Of a stretch of DNA of 64,000 nt, positions 9,298 through 21,396 are shown in pieces. The notes beneath the pieces were generated by a model. The model was given only the letters and a program-made list of their open reading frames with translations. It had not been told where the DNA came from and did not search any database. The position numbers and the translations under genes are program-made. How positions within the stretch are numbered: the first letter of the stretch is position 1; every line of letters starts with the position of its first letter. Source of the stretch: Chromatium okenii (GTDB lineage Bacteria; Pseudomonadota; Gammaproteobacteria; Chromatiales; Chromatiaceae); NCBI RefSeq assembly GCF_002958735.1, contig NZ_PPGH01000034.1:186001-250000 (forward strand), read 5' to 3'.

Positions 9298-10369
9298 TGA
9301 ATTCCGCCAGTTTCAGCTTATTTTCTAAAACGTTATCGCGGATTAACGCTGCGCAATTTGCTGCGTGTTTACCAGCAACCATGCAGCGGGCGCTGGCGCA
9401 GCGCCAACGCACCTTATTGATCACGGTGACAGACGCAACCACCGCGCAATTGACGTTGCTCGCCGGTGAGAACAGCGAAGCAGTCGGCGAGATTGATCTG
9501 GAACGCAGCGCCCCATTGCCGGAAGTGGTTCTGAGTCAGTGCCGCAAATTGTCGCACTGCATCAATCTGCGCATTCCCGCCGAAGCAGTGTTAACGCGAC
9601 GGGTGTCGTTGCCAGCGCAGGTGCAGAGCAATTTGCCGCAGGTCATGCGCCACGAACTGGATCGGTTATCGCCGTTTCAAGCCGAGGATGTCGTGTTTGA
9701 TTACGCGCTGCTGCCGTCTTCTGCACCGCAGCCGACGCGCATCACCTTGGAGCTGGCGCTGTGTCGCCGCGATCGCGTCACCGACTGGCTGACCTATTTA
9801 AACCGCGCCGGTGCGCCGATTGAACGGATTGATTGGGCGGGTGCGTGGGCGGGCGCAAATCTATTGCCGCCGGAACAACGCCCACGGCGACGCAGTCACC
9901 AATTTGGTTTGACGCATGGCTTGTTTATTGCCGCGATGGTGCTGATGGTGGCGACGCTGATCACCCCGATTTGGCAAAAAACCCGTCACGCCGAGGCATT
10001 GGATGCCGAATTGCGACGCGTGCGGGCGCAAGCGATTGCGGTGGATGAAGTGCGGCAAGCATTGACGCAGGCGCGTGAAAGCGGAACTGCGGTGCTGCGT
10101 CAACAGCAGGAGCAAACGTCGTTGCTGGCGCTATTATTAGAATTGACTGAACGCCTGCCGGATGACACTTGGATTCAAACGCTTGAATATAATCAGGGCT
10201 GGTGGATGTGCGTGGTGAATCGGCACAAGCCACCGCATTAATTGCACTTTTAGAACAAGCACCGAGCATTGAAGGAGTGGCATTTAAATCACCAGTAACG
10301 CAAATTGCACGCACCGGCAAAGAGCGATTTAATTTGTCATTTCGCGTCGTTAATAAAAAGACTGAATGA
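9294..10369 (+). CDS. gspL: Type II secretion protein GspL (frameshifted near 3' end)
   Basis: Bitopic inner-membrane platform protein. The N-terminal cytoplasmic actin-like region contains VLTRRVSLPAQVQSNLPQ and the HELDRLSPF motif. A single membrane segment (LFIAAMVLMVATLITPIW) lies near residue 210, followed by a coiled coil and a PilN-like periplasmic domain. The frame breaks near 10195. The next frame continues VDVRGESAQATALIALLEQ...FNLSFRVVNKKTE to the stop at 10369, the normal GspL C-terminus. The partner genes gspM, gspN and gspD are about 16 kb away on the other strand. Confidence 0.85.
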
Positions 10370-10417
10370 CGCAGTTGAAGCAACAACTAACAGGATAACA
10401 ATCAAGTGCATCAGCTT

Positions 10418-12374
10418 ATGATACAACTGTCGCCACCTAAAAAGATATTATTTATTTAATCATATCTTTTTTATTGATTGCGCTGCCAGATTTAGCAGTG
10501 AGTGCCGCACCTCAACTTGATCCTGTAACGTTACAACTTAAATGGAAGCATCAATTTCAATTTGCTGGTTATTATGCCGCGCAAGAAAAGGGCTTTTATC
10601 GGGAAGCGGGGCTGGATGTCACCATTATTGAAGCTGCGCCCGGAGTCGATTCAACGCAAGAAGTAGTTGCAGGTCGCGCCCAATTTGGTATTGGCACCAG
10701 CGAATTGATTTTGAATCGCTATCGCGGCGATCCAGTCATTGTATTAGGGGTTATTTTTCAACATTCACCACTTAGCTTGGTGACATTAAGCGATTCGGGA
10801 ATAAATCACATTCATAAACTGGTTGGTCATCACGTTATGATAGAACCGAGTTCGGCAGAATTGCTGGCTTATTTATATCAAGAAGGTTTTACACAGAAAG
10901 CATTTGTGATGCAGCATCATAGTTTTGACTTAAACGATTTGCTCAATGGCAAAACCGATGCAATGTCGATTTATTCCACAGATGAACTCTATCAACTTCA
11001 GCAATTGGAACATGCTTATAATCTATTTAGCCCGCGCATGAGCGGTATTGATTTTTATGGCGATAATTTTTTCACCACTGAAAACGAATTAGAACTGCAT
11101 CCGCAGCGCGTCAAGGCTTTTCGAGAAGCAACACTGCATGGATGGCGTTATGCCATGCAAAATTCAGACGAAATTGTTCAATTGATTTATCAAAAATACA
11201 CTCAGCGTCATACGATTGCGCATTTGCAATTTGAAGCACAGGCAATGCACGATTTAATGCAACCAGAGTTAATTGATCCCGGTTACATGAATGTTGGGCG
11301 TTGGCAGCACATTGCACAAACCTATCATTATTTAGGGATGTTGCCCGAGCATTTCGATGTCACAAAATTGCTTTATCTTTCTAATCCAGACTTAGACCTA
11401 AAACAATTAAAGATTAAATTTTATTACACTGCGGCAATTTTGTTGGTATTTCACTGATTATTTTAGTGCTATTTTATTTTTATCGCAAAGCAAAAATTAG
11501 CGAAGCAAGATTAAATACGATGTTCAATCATGCGCCATTAGTGTTAATTATATTGAATGATAAAAACCACATCCTAAAATGGAATTTTGAAGCTGAAAAA
11601 ACTTTTTTATGGAAAGCAAACGAAGTGCTTGGCAAAAATGTATTACTGGTTGTTCCAATTGGCGAACAGGATGCAGTACAAAAAGTTTTTGCTGCGGTGC
11701 ATAGGGAACAGCAAGTGGTTTACCATGAAAACTTGAATTTGAAGAAAGATGGACAGAAAATTCTGTGCGAATGGATTAACGCACCATTCAAAAGTCAGAG
11801 TGAAGAATCCAACTTTATCATTTGTATGGCGCGTGATATTACGGAAAAAAAGGCGTTAGAAAAGAAATTGGAACAAGCTGCGCTGTACGATAATTTAACT
11901 GCTTTGCCTAATCGGGCTTTGATCTTGGAGAAACTGAAAAAAGCATTGGCGTTGGCAGCACGAAATCAAGCTAAATTAGCACTGCTGTTTTGCGATTTAG
12001 ATGGATTTAAAGAAGTGAATGACAGTTTAGGACACAAAGCCGGAGATGTATTGCTACAAATCGTTGCTAAACGATTACTGCAAACAATTCGAGAGATGGA
12101 TGATGTAGGTCGATTGGGCGGCGATGAGTTTTTAATCATTTTGCAGGATGTTGGCTCTTTAGAAAATGCTCAAAAAATAGTTGATAAGTTGTGTGAGGCT
12201 GTCGCGCAACCCTGTCAACTAAATTCTGAAGAATTGATTACAATTCATGCAAGCATTGGAGTTAGCATTTATCCTGATGACGCGATAGATTTCGATGCTT
12301 TAATTCACCAGTCTGACAAAAAGATGTATCAAACAAAACTCAAAAATAAAGCCATCAAAAATGCTTATGTGTAA
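10418..12374 (+). CDS. NMT1/THI5-like periplasmic sensor with PAS and GGDEF (diguanylate cyclase, frameshifted)
   Basis: Predicted membrane-bound diguanylate cyclase. An N-terminal signal sequence (MIQLSPPKKILFI..., start 10418) joins after a one-base shift to the NMT1-type binding domain (LKWKHQFQFAGYYAAQEKGFYREAGLDV) covering about 300 residues. A membrane segment is split by a second frameshift near 11455. A PAS domain follows (MFNHAPLVLIILND) and then a GGDEF domain with active site RLGGDEFL and an inhibitory-site RxxD (REMD) five residues upstream. Regulation by a bound small ligand is inferred from the architecture. The 3' end overlaps the convergent S24-like gene by 10 bp. Confidence 0.83.
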
Positions 12375-12694
12375 TGCTTAATCTGCCGCCGGATATTGCG
12401 CTGAATAATAACGCCCAGCACCGCCCACTTCACACCCGTCAGCGCAATTTCAGGATAGAGCGGATTGAGCGCAATTAACCGCTCATTGCCGTTTTCATCT
12501 TTGCTGTATTGGCGAAACCAGCGCACATTCTCCACTTCAGCAAACACATAATCTTGATGTTTGCACACATCCGTCGGGCGAATAATCACAATGCACTGAT
12601 CGGGAAATTCTGGCTCCATCTCATTGCCCAACACCTGCAACGCATAAGGTTCATGCAAACTGCAATCCGCAAAATCTGAATTCTGGTCGGTCAT
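12365..12694 (-). CDS. S24/LexA C-terminal-like protein lacking the catalytic dyad
   Basis: A 109-residue protein resembling the LexA/S24 peptidase fold: YALQVLGNEMEPEFPDQCIVIIRP aligns with the usual GDSMEP region, followed by VFAEVENVRWFRQY and RLIALNPLYPEI. The catalytic Ser position is Glu (GNEMEP), and the Lys region reads WFRQ, so self-cleavage is not expected. No DNA-binding domain. It starts 4 bp after the stop of the upstream GH94-like gene, so it is probably co-transcribed. Function unknown. Confidence 0.7.
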   Translation of the reverse strand: MTDQNSDFADCSLHEPYALQVLGNEMEPEFPDQCIVIIRPTDVCKHQDYVFAEVENVRWFRQYSKDENGNERLIALNPLYPEIALTGVKWAVLGVIIQRNIRRQIKHYT

Positions 12695-12780
12695 TATTTA
12701 ACCCAATTGAATTGTAATCTGATATTCGCCGCCACTCGCCGGCAATTGTACTCGCGCCACTCCATCATTCACCGCAATCA

Positions 12781-12816
12781 AGCCCCCCTTTGGAAAAGGG
12801 GGGTTGGGGGGATTTA
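12781..12816. repeat. C/G-rich palindromic element inside the GH94-like gene
   Basis: AGCCCCCCTTTGGAAAAGGGGGG followed by TTGGGGGGATTT. It is translated in frame on the minus strand as LNPPNPPFPKGGL just before the conserved C-terminal strand. A half-length copy of the element seen in comEC. Confidence 0.8.
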
Positions 12817-15128
12817 ACCACGCGCCAATCACGCGCCCCGCGCCAGCTCCATTCTTGATTTCAATCACGCAGGTCGTCACATCATCCGGCAGCCGATAGA
12901 TAACGCGATAACCCGACCATTCGCTCGGAATACAGGGCGCAATCACCAACGTCCGCCCATTTTCAATCGTGATTCCCAGCACCGCCTCCAGCGCCACTCG
13001 CGCCCACCACCCCGCCGAGCCGGTGTACCAACTCCAGCCCCGCGCCCGATGTGCGGCTCTGCGCCGTACACATCCGCCGCCAGCGCATACGGTTCGAGCC
13101 GATACCGCGCCACCGCTGCCGGCGTCGCGGTGTGACTGACCGGACTGAGCATTGCCAACAATCGCGCTGCCCGCTCGCGCCGACCCAATTTTGCCAGCGC
13201 CAGCACCGCCCAACATGCGGCATGAGTGTATTGCCCACCGTTTTCGCGCACGCCAGCGACATAACCTTTGATGTAGCCGGGGTCTTGCGGCGTGTCGATA
13301 AACGGCGGCGTGAGCAAACGAATCAAGCCATTGTCCTCATCAACCAACTGCGTCTCCAGCGCGTCCATCGCTTGCGCAGCGCGATCCGCCGGAACTGCGC
13401 CCGAAATCACCGCCCAAGATTGCGCCAACGCATCAATCCGACATTCGGCATTGTGCGCCGAACCCAGCGCCAGCCCGTCATCGTCATAAGCGCGGCGATA
13501 CCAAGCGCCATCCCAGCCGCTGGTTGCGAGAGCGGCGGCCAGCGCAGTTTGATGCGCGGAATAACGCGCCACTGCTGCGTCATCGCCTCGCGCTGCGCAC
13601 AACGGCATGAAATCGCCGAGGATGCGATACAGAAAAAAGCCCATCCACACGCTTTCGCCGCGTCCCTCGCGCCCGATCCGGTTCATCCCGTCATTCCAAT
13701 CGCCGGTGCCCATCAACGGCAAACCGTGTGCGCCGACTGCCAGCGACCGCTCCAACGTCCGGCAGCAATGCTCATATAAATCAGCGACTTCACCGCTCGG
13801 CTGCGGCTGCAAATAGGCTTCATCTTCGCCGGGCGCGAGCAGCGGCGCAGTCAGAAATGGGATCATTTCGTCGAGAATCGCGGCATCGCCAGTGACGCGG
13901 ACGTAGTGCGCAGTGACGAACGGCAGCCACAGCAGATCATCCGCAAACCGCGTGCGCAGCCCGCGTCCAATCGGTGCGGGATGCCACCAATGCAGCACGT
14001 CGCCTTCGACGAATTGCTGCGCGGCGTGCAGCAAAATCTGCTGGCGCGTCAACTCCGGACGCATGACGACCAGCGCGGCTGCATCCTGCAATTGATCCCG
14101 ATAACCGAATGCACCGCCGGACTGATACAGCGCCGACCGCGCCCAAATCCGGCAGCCGAGATTTTGATAAGTGATCCAGCCGTTGAGCATCAAATCAATG
14201 GCTGGCTCCGGCGTCTGCACCTGAATCCGCGTCACCACATCGCGCCAAAACTCCTGCGCCGAAGCGAGCGCAGCCGCAATCGCTGGCGCGTCTAGACACT
14301 GCGCCAGCAGCGCCGTCAACTCCGCCTCACTCATCACCTCGCCGAATAACCAGACCACCGTCGCCGTCTGCGCGGGCGCGAGGGTGAAACTGAGCTGCTG
14401 CGCCAAACACGGATCAAGCCCGCTGCCGGTGCGATTATCGAGCTGCGCGTTCGGCTCCAGCGCGGCTGGCGCAGTCAAATCGCGGTGACGCCCGATAAAA
14501 CTGAGCCGGTCGCCGCTGTGCGCTCGCGCCTCAATTTCCGCACCAAACAGCCGCGCTGCCGCAAACACAATTCCGCCGCAAAATCGCCCGCCTGCGGATT
14601 GACGGCAGTCAGAACGTCGCGCTCGGCGTCGTGCGCAGTGACGATGGCGCTGTCGGTTTGCGGCTGATTGCCCATGACCAGCCGCTGATAACTGAACGCC
14701 GAGAGCTGGCGCGGCACGTCGCCGGTGTTGGTGAGCTGGAGTCGGAGCACGCGCAGCGGCGCGTCGCGGTGACAAAAACGGTCGCTCCTGCGCCAGCTCG
14801 TTGAAATCACAGTGAAAAGTGGAATAACCGAAAGCCGTGCCGAGTTTGATAATTCACCGGCGCTGGGCACGGTGCAGGCAACGGCGACCACGCTGCGCCG
14901 CTCACCGCATCGCGCAAATAAAACGCCTCGCCGGGCGGATCGCTGACCGGATCATTCGACCACGGCGTGAGGCGATTGGCTTGGCTATTGCGCGACCAGG
15001 TATAGCCAGCGCCGGTTTCACTAATCAATAGCCCAAACTGCGGATTTGCAATCACGTTAATCCACGGCAACGGCGGGCGCTGTAATTCGCTGCCATTCCA
15101 ATGTAATTCAATGTGTATTCGCGTCCTT

Positions 15129-15255
15129 TAAATCCCCCAACCCCCTTTTTCAAAGGGGGGCTTTTCTTCTTCCCCCCCTTTAGCAAAGGCTGGGGGATTT
15201 ATCAAAGGAGGGCTTATTAGATAAATCCACAACCCCCCTTTGCTAAAGGGGGGCT
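15129..15255. repeat. Cluster of C/G-rich palindromic elements at a deletion point
   Basis: Several arms in succession: AAATCCCCC-AACCCCC, TTTTTCAAAGGGGGG, TTCCCCCCCTTTAGCAAAGG, CTGGGGGATTTATCAAAGGAGGG, and AACCCCCCTTTGCTAAAGGGGGG. The cluster occupies the spot where the linker between the two beta domains of the GH94-like gene is missing. Confidence 0.8.
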
Positions 15256-16169
15256 TTCTGATTCTCAGAAAAAGGAATTTGTGCCAGCGCAGTGTCGCGT
15301 TCCATTGCTGCGCCAGTGATAAAAGTTAATTCAACCGTTGCGCCCGCCGCCAATTCAACCACCGTGCGCAGTGCCAAGATCGGATCAAGTACATTGCCCA
15401 GCGTTCCTGTTAATGGCGCAGCGTCAGTTAATGCGAATGGATTGGCAACCGTGCGCCCGCGTCCAATAAATGCCATGCGGTCGGTTTCCCATTCGCTCGC
15501 CACCGCACCAACTAATCCATGCACCAACCACGGCCATTGCTCATGCGCAGCGCGAGGTCGCCGCCGCGCTAATAATGCTCCCGTCATGGGATCGCGCTCA
15601 GTTTGAATAAATAGTTTCGCAAATGCCGGATGCGCCGCATCGCCATCAGGATGAAATAACACCACTTCTAAATAACTGGTTAATTCAATTCGACGCGGCT
15701 GCGCAGACTGATTGGTGAGTGTGATGTGGCGCAATTCTCGATCTGCTGCTGGGTCAACCGTCAGCAGCATTTGCGCAGCGATCTCGTTATGTTCATGTTC
15801 TAAAACAAATTGCTCGGCGTTGCCGACGGCGTGATAACGGGTGGACGCGCTGCGCGTCGGCTGATGACCCAGCGACCAGAAATCGCCGGTATCGAGATCA
15901 CGCAGATAAATGATGCTGCCGAGATCATCTTGAATGGGATCATTGCGCCAGCGCGTGAGCGCGATCCAATCGAGTGCAGAATAGCCCGCGCCGCTGGCGG
16001 TAATGGTCACGCGATAGTGACCGTTGCTGAGAATGTGCGGAGTAGTGGCGTCATCAGTCATGAGCAGCAACCAATCATTAAATGGGTGTGAAGCGCAGTT
16101 TGTCTGTCGATAATGATGAAGCAATCCACATGACAAGGCGAACTTTTGCGCTGCATCAGGACATTCATC

Positions 16170-16715
16170 ATGCCGTCAATCAGTCTCAATACCGCCACTG
16201 CGCTTACTGGTTTGAGCAAGCGCACGCTGTGGCGTCATATCCATCGCGGCAGCCTCGCCGTCATCAGCGAGCAAGGCGAGGAAACCCAAGTCAGTTTGAC
16301 GGATGTGTTGCCGCTGGCTTGTGTACCGTTAACGGCTGCCGAGCACGCGCTGGTGCTGGCAGCAGATGGTGGCGATCCGTTGGCGCAAACCGATTTGGCA
16401 TTGCTGTTTTTCGATGCCGAGCGCCCAACGGAAGCAGTCTCTTGGCTGATTCGCGCCGCAAATCAACGTTATCCCGATGCAATGTGCTATCTCGGACGTT
16501 GTTATTTGTCTGGGTGCGGCATCGCACGAGATAACGACAACGGTGCACTGTGGTTGAGTCATGCCGCAATTAAAGGACATCCGCTCGCGCAAGCATTGAC
16601 GCAATGGCTGCAAACTCAGGATGCGCTGGCAGATGAATATGCTGTTCGAGCAGCATTTGATCGCATTGAAAGTGCCGTGTTGTTACAGGCACTGTATGAC
16701 ACTGCAACGACCTAA
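16170..16715 (+). CDS. Sel1-like repeat protein
   Basis: A 181-residue protein with an N-terminal helix-turn-helix-like stretch (ISLNTATALTGLSKRTLWRHIHRGSLAV), then Sel1/TPR-like helical repeats (AEHALVLAADGGDPLAQTDLALLFF, RYPDAMCYLGRCYLSGCGIARD, HAAIKGHPLAQAL). The chosen start (MPSISLN) has AGGA about 9 nt upstream; an upstream start at 16146 is also in frame. Function unknown; the combination suggests a DNA-binding or scaffold role, which is inference. It lies just upstream of accA. Confidence 0.7.
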   Translation: MPSISLNTATALTGLSKRTLWRHIHRGSLAVISEQGEETQVSLTDVLPLACVPLTAAEHALVLAADGGDPLAQTDLALLFFDAERPTEAVSWLIRAANQRYPDAMCYLGRCYLSGCGIARDNDNGALWLSHAAIKGHPLAQALTQWLQTQDALADEYAVRAAFDRIESAVLLQALYDTATT

Positions 16716-16785
16716 CCTATACGGATTGCCGTCGCTAGGCTAGATTCTGAAATCGACTTAATTCCAACCATGATTTAGGTGCTGA

Positions 16786-17751
16786 ATGGAAGTGAACTTG
16801 AACTTTCTCGATTTTGAACAACCCATCGCCGAGCTTGAAGCCAAAATTGAAGAGCTGCGTTTAATGGGCTTCGATAATGAAATCAATATCCAAGATGAAA
16901 TTGAACGATTGCGCACCAAATGCGTTGCCATGACCGAAACGATTTTTTCGGGATTAACACCGTGGCAGATTTCACAGTTATCGCGGCATCCGCAGCGCCC
17001 GTATTTATTGGATTATACCCGGCGCATATTCGATGACTTTTATGAATTGCACGGTGATCGTGCATTCGCCGATGATCGCGCAATTATTGGCGGACTGGCG
17101 CGTCTTGATGGGCGTCCAGTCATGGTCATTGGTCATCAAAAAGGACGCGATACCAAAGAAAAAATCGCCCGCAATTTCGGAATGCCGCGCCCAGAAGGTT
17201 ATCGCAAAGCACTGCGTTTAATGGAAATGGCCGAGCGTTTTCATTTGCCGATTTTGACGTTTATTGATACGCCCGGCGCATATCCCGGAATTGGCGCAGA
17301 AGAACGCGGTCAGAGTGAAGCCATTGCCCGCAATTTGCGTGAAATGTCGCAATTGCGCACACCAATTCTATGCACAGTGGTTGGAGAAGGCGGTTCTGGT
17401 GGCGCATTAGCCATTGGTGTCGGTGATTGGCTGGGCATGTTGCAATTCAGCACCTATTCCGTCATTTCACCCGAAGGCTGCGCCTCTATTCTGTGGAAAA
17501 GCGCAGATAAAGCGCAATTGGCGGCGGAAGCGATGGCGATTACTTCGGATAAACTAATGGAGCAGGGTTTGGTCGATCACATTATTAAAGAACCGCTTGG
17601 CGGTGCGCATCGTGACCCAGATGCAGTCGCCAAATCGCTTAAAGCGGTGTTAATTGAACGGTTGGATACCCTCGCAGCAGTTCCGCTAGATACGCTCATT
17701 GCTGCTCGGTACAAACGTTTAATGGGTTATGGGCGCTTTAAAAGTAGCTAA
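16786..17751 (+). CDS. accA: Acetyl-CoA carboxylase carboxyltransferase subunit alpha
   Basis: Alpha subunit of the carboxyltransferase that transfers CO2 from carboxybiotin to acetyl-CoA, the committed step of fatty acid synthesis. Full length (321 residues) and unbroken. The N-terminal coiled region starts [20 protein letters not shown]. The catalytic core has [57 protein letters not shown] and the oxyanion-hole region [13 protein letters not shown] stable hairpin follows the stop. Confidence 0.97.
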   Translation: MEVNLNFLDFEQPIAELEAKIEELRLMGFDNEINIQDEIERLRTKCVAMTETIFSGLTPWQISQLSRHPQRPYLLDYTRRIFDDFYELHGDRAFADDRAIIGGLARLDGRPVMVIGHQKGRDTKEKIARNFGMPRPEGYRKALRLMEMAERFHLPILTFIDTPGAYPGIGAEERGQSEAIARNLREMSQLRTPILCTVVGEGGSGGALAIGVGDWLGMLQFSTYSVISPEGCASILWKSADKAQLAAEAMAITSDKLMEQGLVDHIIKEPLGGAHRDPDAVAKSLKAVLIERLDTLAAVPLDTLIAARYKRLMGYGRFKSS

Positions 17752-17775
17752 CTGCTAATTTTATGTTGTCTTTTG

Positions 17776-17800
17776 TGTTACGCCGCGTCGCGGTGTAACA
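17776..17800 (+). terminator. Hairpin after accA
   Basis: An 11-bp stem (TGTTACGCCGC paired with GCGGTGTAACA, one G-T pair) with a 3-nt GTC loop, 25 bp after the accA stop. No clear T run follows, so termination strength is uncertain. Confidence 0.5.
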
Positions 17801-17889
17801 TAAATTATCCAATTCACTTGCAGGGATTTAATGAATAGACTATTAGCAATTAACCGGAAGCAGCAAGATGTATTGTGGAGCAAAAATAG

Positions 17890-20800
17890 ATGATCTGGTC
17901 TTCTGCTTCATCGACTGACAACAAACCAACTCGCCACCTGTTTTTACCACTACCTTTGCTGATACAAATGGGGCTAGCGGTTGGATTATTCCTACTGGTC
18001 ATGCTATTGCCAGTATTTGTTATTGAAGACCTCCACAGTTATTTGCCGTTACATAATTTACTGGAGGCGCTATCTATTGCCGCAGCACTGATGATTTTTA
18101 CGGTTGGTTGGTTTTCATTTGGGCATATTCGCAGCGCCCATTTACAACTCCTCGCCTGTGCTTTTTTCGCTGCCGCTACTCTCGACTTTGCACAAACGCT
18201 CTCTTATCCCGGAATGCCAGATGTCATTGCTACCAACGACTTAATGCAAGCGATGAGTTTCTGGCTCCCAGCCCGTTTTATTACCGCATTGGCACTCTTA
18301 ACTGCAGCGGAATTGCCTGCACAAATTATATTAACGCATCGTCAACGCGCATCGTTACTTATTATCACGATGCTATCCATTAGTATATTACTATTGATGG
18401 GATTTTATTTCCAGAAACTGCGCCACAAAGTTTTACGGTAAATACATTAAATGTTCCCGAAATCACAGCATTTAAGCTCGGTGCTGAAATTTTAGTGATG
18501 TTATTTCAGGGCGGCATTGGTGCTGCTCACTAGAAACTGGCAGCGTAAACGCGATGTTTTTCATGCTTTATTGGCAAGCGGATTGTTGATTTTGCTGCTA
18601 GGTGAATTCAGTTTAGTACAACATTTTATCTTTGCTGATTTGAATAATTTACTCGGTCATATTTATAAAGCATGGGGCGTAAGTTTGGTGTTTTGGGCGG
18701 TATATGCCGAAGCAATGACAGAACCTTATAAGCGGCTGCGTCAATCCGAGCAACAATTGACCGCCAGCGAAGCGCAGACCAAAACACTGCTACAAGAAAA
18801 TCGGATATTACTGGATAACGCTTTTGTGGGCATCTTTTTTGTAAAAGATCGCCGCTTTATTCGCGTTAATCGTGGTGCTGAACTGTTATTTGGTTACGCG
18901 CCGGTGAAATGAATGATGTTTCGACTGAGATTATTTATCCGAATTATGCCGAGTTTTTAGCATTGGGTCAGCGGGCATATTCAACGATTAATCGCGGTGA
19001 ACTTTTTAATGGCGAAGTAGAACTGAAACGCAAGGATGGCACTTGTTTTTGGGGTTTGATGCGTGCTCAGGCACTCACATCTAATCAAATAGGAAGGCTC
19101 ATTTGGATCATGAAGATGCCACTGAGCGCCGCGCAACGCGCCAAGCATTAGAAGATGCTGCTGGACTGTATCGCGCAATTTTTGAGAGTCGGCATTTAAT
19201 CAAAATTTTAATTGATCCCAATAGCGGACGCATTCTCGACGCGAATCAAGCTGCCGCTGAGTTTTATGGTCAATCTCGCGCCATGTTGCGACAACAATAT
19301 GCTTGGGATTTTAGCGTTACTCCGCGTGACGTATTGCAGAAATTATTTGCCACGATTAGTACCGAACCAACGGCACTCATCACCACTAAAACTGCGTGGC
19401 ATCGCCGCGCTAATGGCGAATTGTGTGAAGTAGAAATTCATATTGACCAACTGATTCGCACTCATCAGCATTTGTTATTAGCCACCGTCCTTGATTTGAC
19501 CGACCGCAAAGCCGCTGAAACGGCGCTGCGCGATAGTGAAGAACGTCACCGTTCTGCATTAGCAGCATTAGCAGAAGGGGTAGCAGTTTATAATTGCGAA
19601 GGCACTCTCATTACAAGCAATCCGGCGGCTGCTCGTATTCTGGGTTTATTCCCAACGGAATATCAGGAACGCGCTATTGATGATGGGCAATGGCGAATTA
19701 TTCGGGCGGATGGTAGCGCCTTTCGCAGCACGGAATGGCCCTCAGTGGTGACGCTGCGAACTGGTATTGTGCAGCGCGATATAGAAATGGGCATTGTAAA
19801 ACCAGATCACAGCATTACTTGGTTATTGGTGAACAGCGAACCCATTCGTAATATGGAAAGTGGAGCAGTGCAAGCCGTCGCGGTTTCTTTTGCGGATATT
19901 ACTGAACGCAAACGCAATGAAGCGGCACTTGCGCACAGTGAAGCGCGGTTTCGTATTCTCTTTACCAAGTCAAAAGTGATTAAGCTGTTGATTGATCCTC
20001 TTAGCGGAGAAATCGTCGATGCCAATAACGCTGCCAGCGATTATTACGGCTATTCAATTGCGCAACTGCATCGCATGAAAATTTATGACATCAATATACT
20101 TTCTCCAGAGCAACTTGCGCGAGAAATGCTGTTAGCACAACAGGAACAGCGGTCAGTGTTTCATTTTCAACATCGCCTCGCTAATGGCGAAGTGCGTGAA
20201 GTAGAAGTGCATTCCAGCCCATTACATTTGGAAGATCGTTTATTGCTCCATTCTGTCATTCACGATATTACTGACCGGCGACGGGCGGAAGCAGCATTGC
20301 AGTTAAGTTTAGAAGAAATTCAACGCCATGATGCGCAAATGATGGCGCTGAATCGCTTAAATGAATGGCTGATGTCATGCGAGAAACGCAGTGAGGCGTA
20401 TGCAGTCGTTGAACGCAGCGCTCGCCAACTGTTTGCGGGTTATAACGGCGGATTAGCAATCCGCGATGATCATCAACCCACGCAATTAAATTGTGTCGCT
20501 ACTTGGGGTGAAAATCATGGATTGCCATCCCAATTTTTATTTGACGATTGTTGGGCAGTGCGGCGCGGTGAATGCCACGCAGTCATTGATGATTCTTCTG
20601 TTACGCAGTGTCATCATTTTACGCATTCGCCACCGCGCAGTTATTTTTGTGCATCGCTTAGTGTACGCGGTGAAACGCTCGGTTTATTACATCTCAATAC
20701 GATGGAAACGCTCACAACCGCGCAGTGTCGTGAATTACAAACTTTATTGATGACGGTGAGTGAAGCAATTAAATTGTCGCTGGCAAATATCCAATTACAG

Positions 20801-21313
20801 GAACGGCTGCGCGAGCAGGCGATGCGCGACCGCTTGACGGGATTATTTAATCGCCGTTATTTAGATGAAACCTTGCCGCGTGAACTCAATCGCTGCCAGC
20901 GACGCGGTGAATCGTTGGCGGTGGCAATGTTGGATGTCGATCATTTCAAACGTTTTAATGATAGTTATGGTCACGATGCGGGAGATGCAGTATTGCAAGC
21001 CATCGGTCAATTATTGCGGGATACGGTGCGAGCGAGTGATCTGGCGTGTCGCTATGGCGGCGAAGAATTGACGTTGGTATTGCCGAATACTGATCTTAAA
21101 AATGCGCAGAAATGTTTAGAAAAACTGCGCAGTGCGATTATGCAGTTGCGGGTATTGCATCAAGGCGGCGAATTACCGGCGATTACCGTTTCTATTGGTG
21201 TCGCTGTGACCAATGAACTGGGCGTTAGCGCAACTGCGTTATTAAAACAAGCGGACGCAGCGTTGTATCGTGCAAAAGAAGGAGGGCGAAATCGGGTGGT
21301 GGCTGCGGGATAG
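17890..21313 (+). CDS. MASE3-PAS-GAF-GGDEF diguanylate cyclase (frameshifted)
   Basis: Predicted membrane-anchored sensor diguanylate cyclase. An N-terminal MASE3-like block of hydrophobic helices lies at 17890-18700 and is broken once near 18440. Then follow several PAS domains (one split near 18905 and 19100; later ones end ATVLDLTDRKAAE, VSFADITERKRNE, VIHDITDRRRAE), a GAF-like domain (NRLNEWLMSCEKRSEAYAVV...LGLLHLNTME), and a GGDEF domain with DRLTGLFNRRYLD, the active site RYGGEEL and inhibitory RxxD (RASD). The GAF-like block is closely related to the one ending the adjacent phytochrome, suggesting a duplicated module. Confidence 0.85.
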
Positions 21314-21396
21314 CATTAGATTGTATTGCAACTATTTGTCGATGTGTATTGAATAACGGCAATTGTTATTTTTAACTTTGTAGAGCGCATGAAACC

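Larger units (their letters stand above)
12698..16061 (-). pseudogene. GH94-type / cyclic beta-1,2-glucan synthase (NdvB/ChvB) C-terminal-like gene, deleted and frameshifted
   Basis: Resembles only the C-terminal third of NdvB/ChvB. The first GH94 N-terminal-type domain lies at 16061-15243 (LSNGHYRVTITASGAGYS, DPIQDDLGSIIYLRD). The second is from about 15100 (WINVIANPQFGLLISETGAGYTW, LTPWSNDPVSDPPGEA). The GH94 catalytic domain lies at about 14500-13030 (GTGDWNDGMNRIG with the acid Asp, HWWHPAPIGRGLRTRFADDLLWLP, VRENGGQYTHAACW), and the C-terminal beta domain ends at 12698. The N-terminal GT84 and glycoamylase domains are absent. About 230 residues expected between the two beta domains are missing, replaced by a repeat cluster at 15129-15255. 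Frameshifts lie near 13030, 14520, 14780 and 15100. Another repeat is in frame near the C-terminus. Confidence 0.75.

Noticed and set aside
13051..13779. Long plus-strand ORF (about 240 codons) opposite the GH94-like gene
   Set aside because: Arg/Pro-rich translation typical of the antisense of GC-rich coding sequence; the minus strand carries recognisable GH94 motifs.
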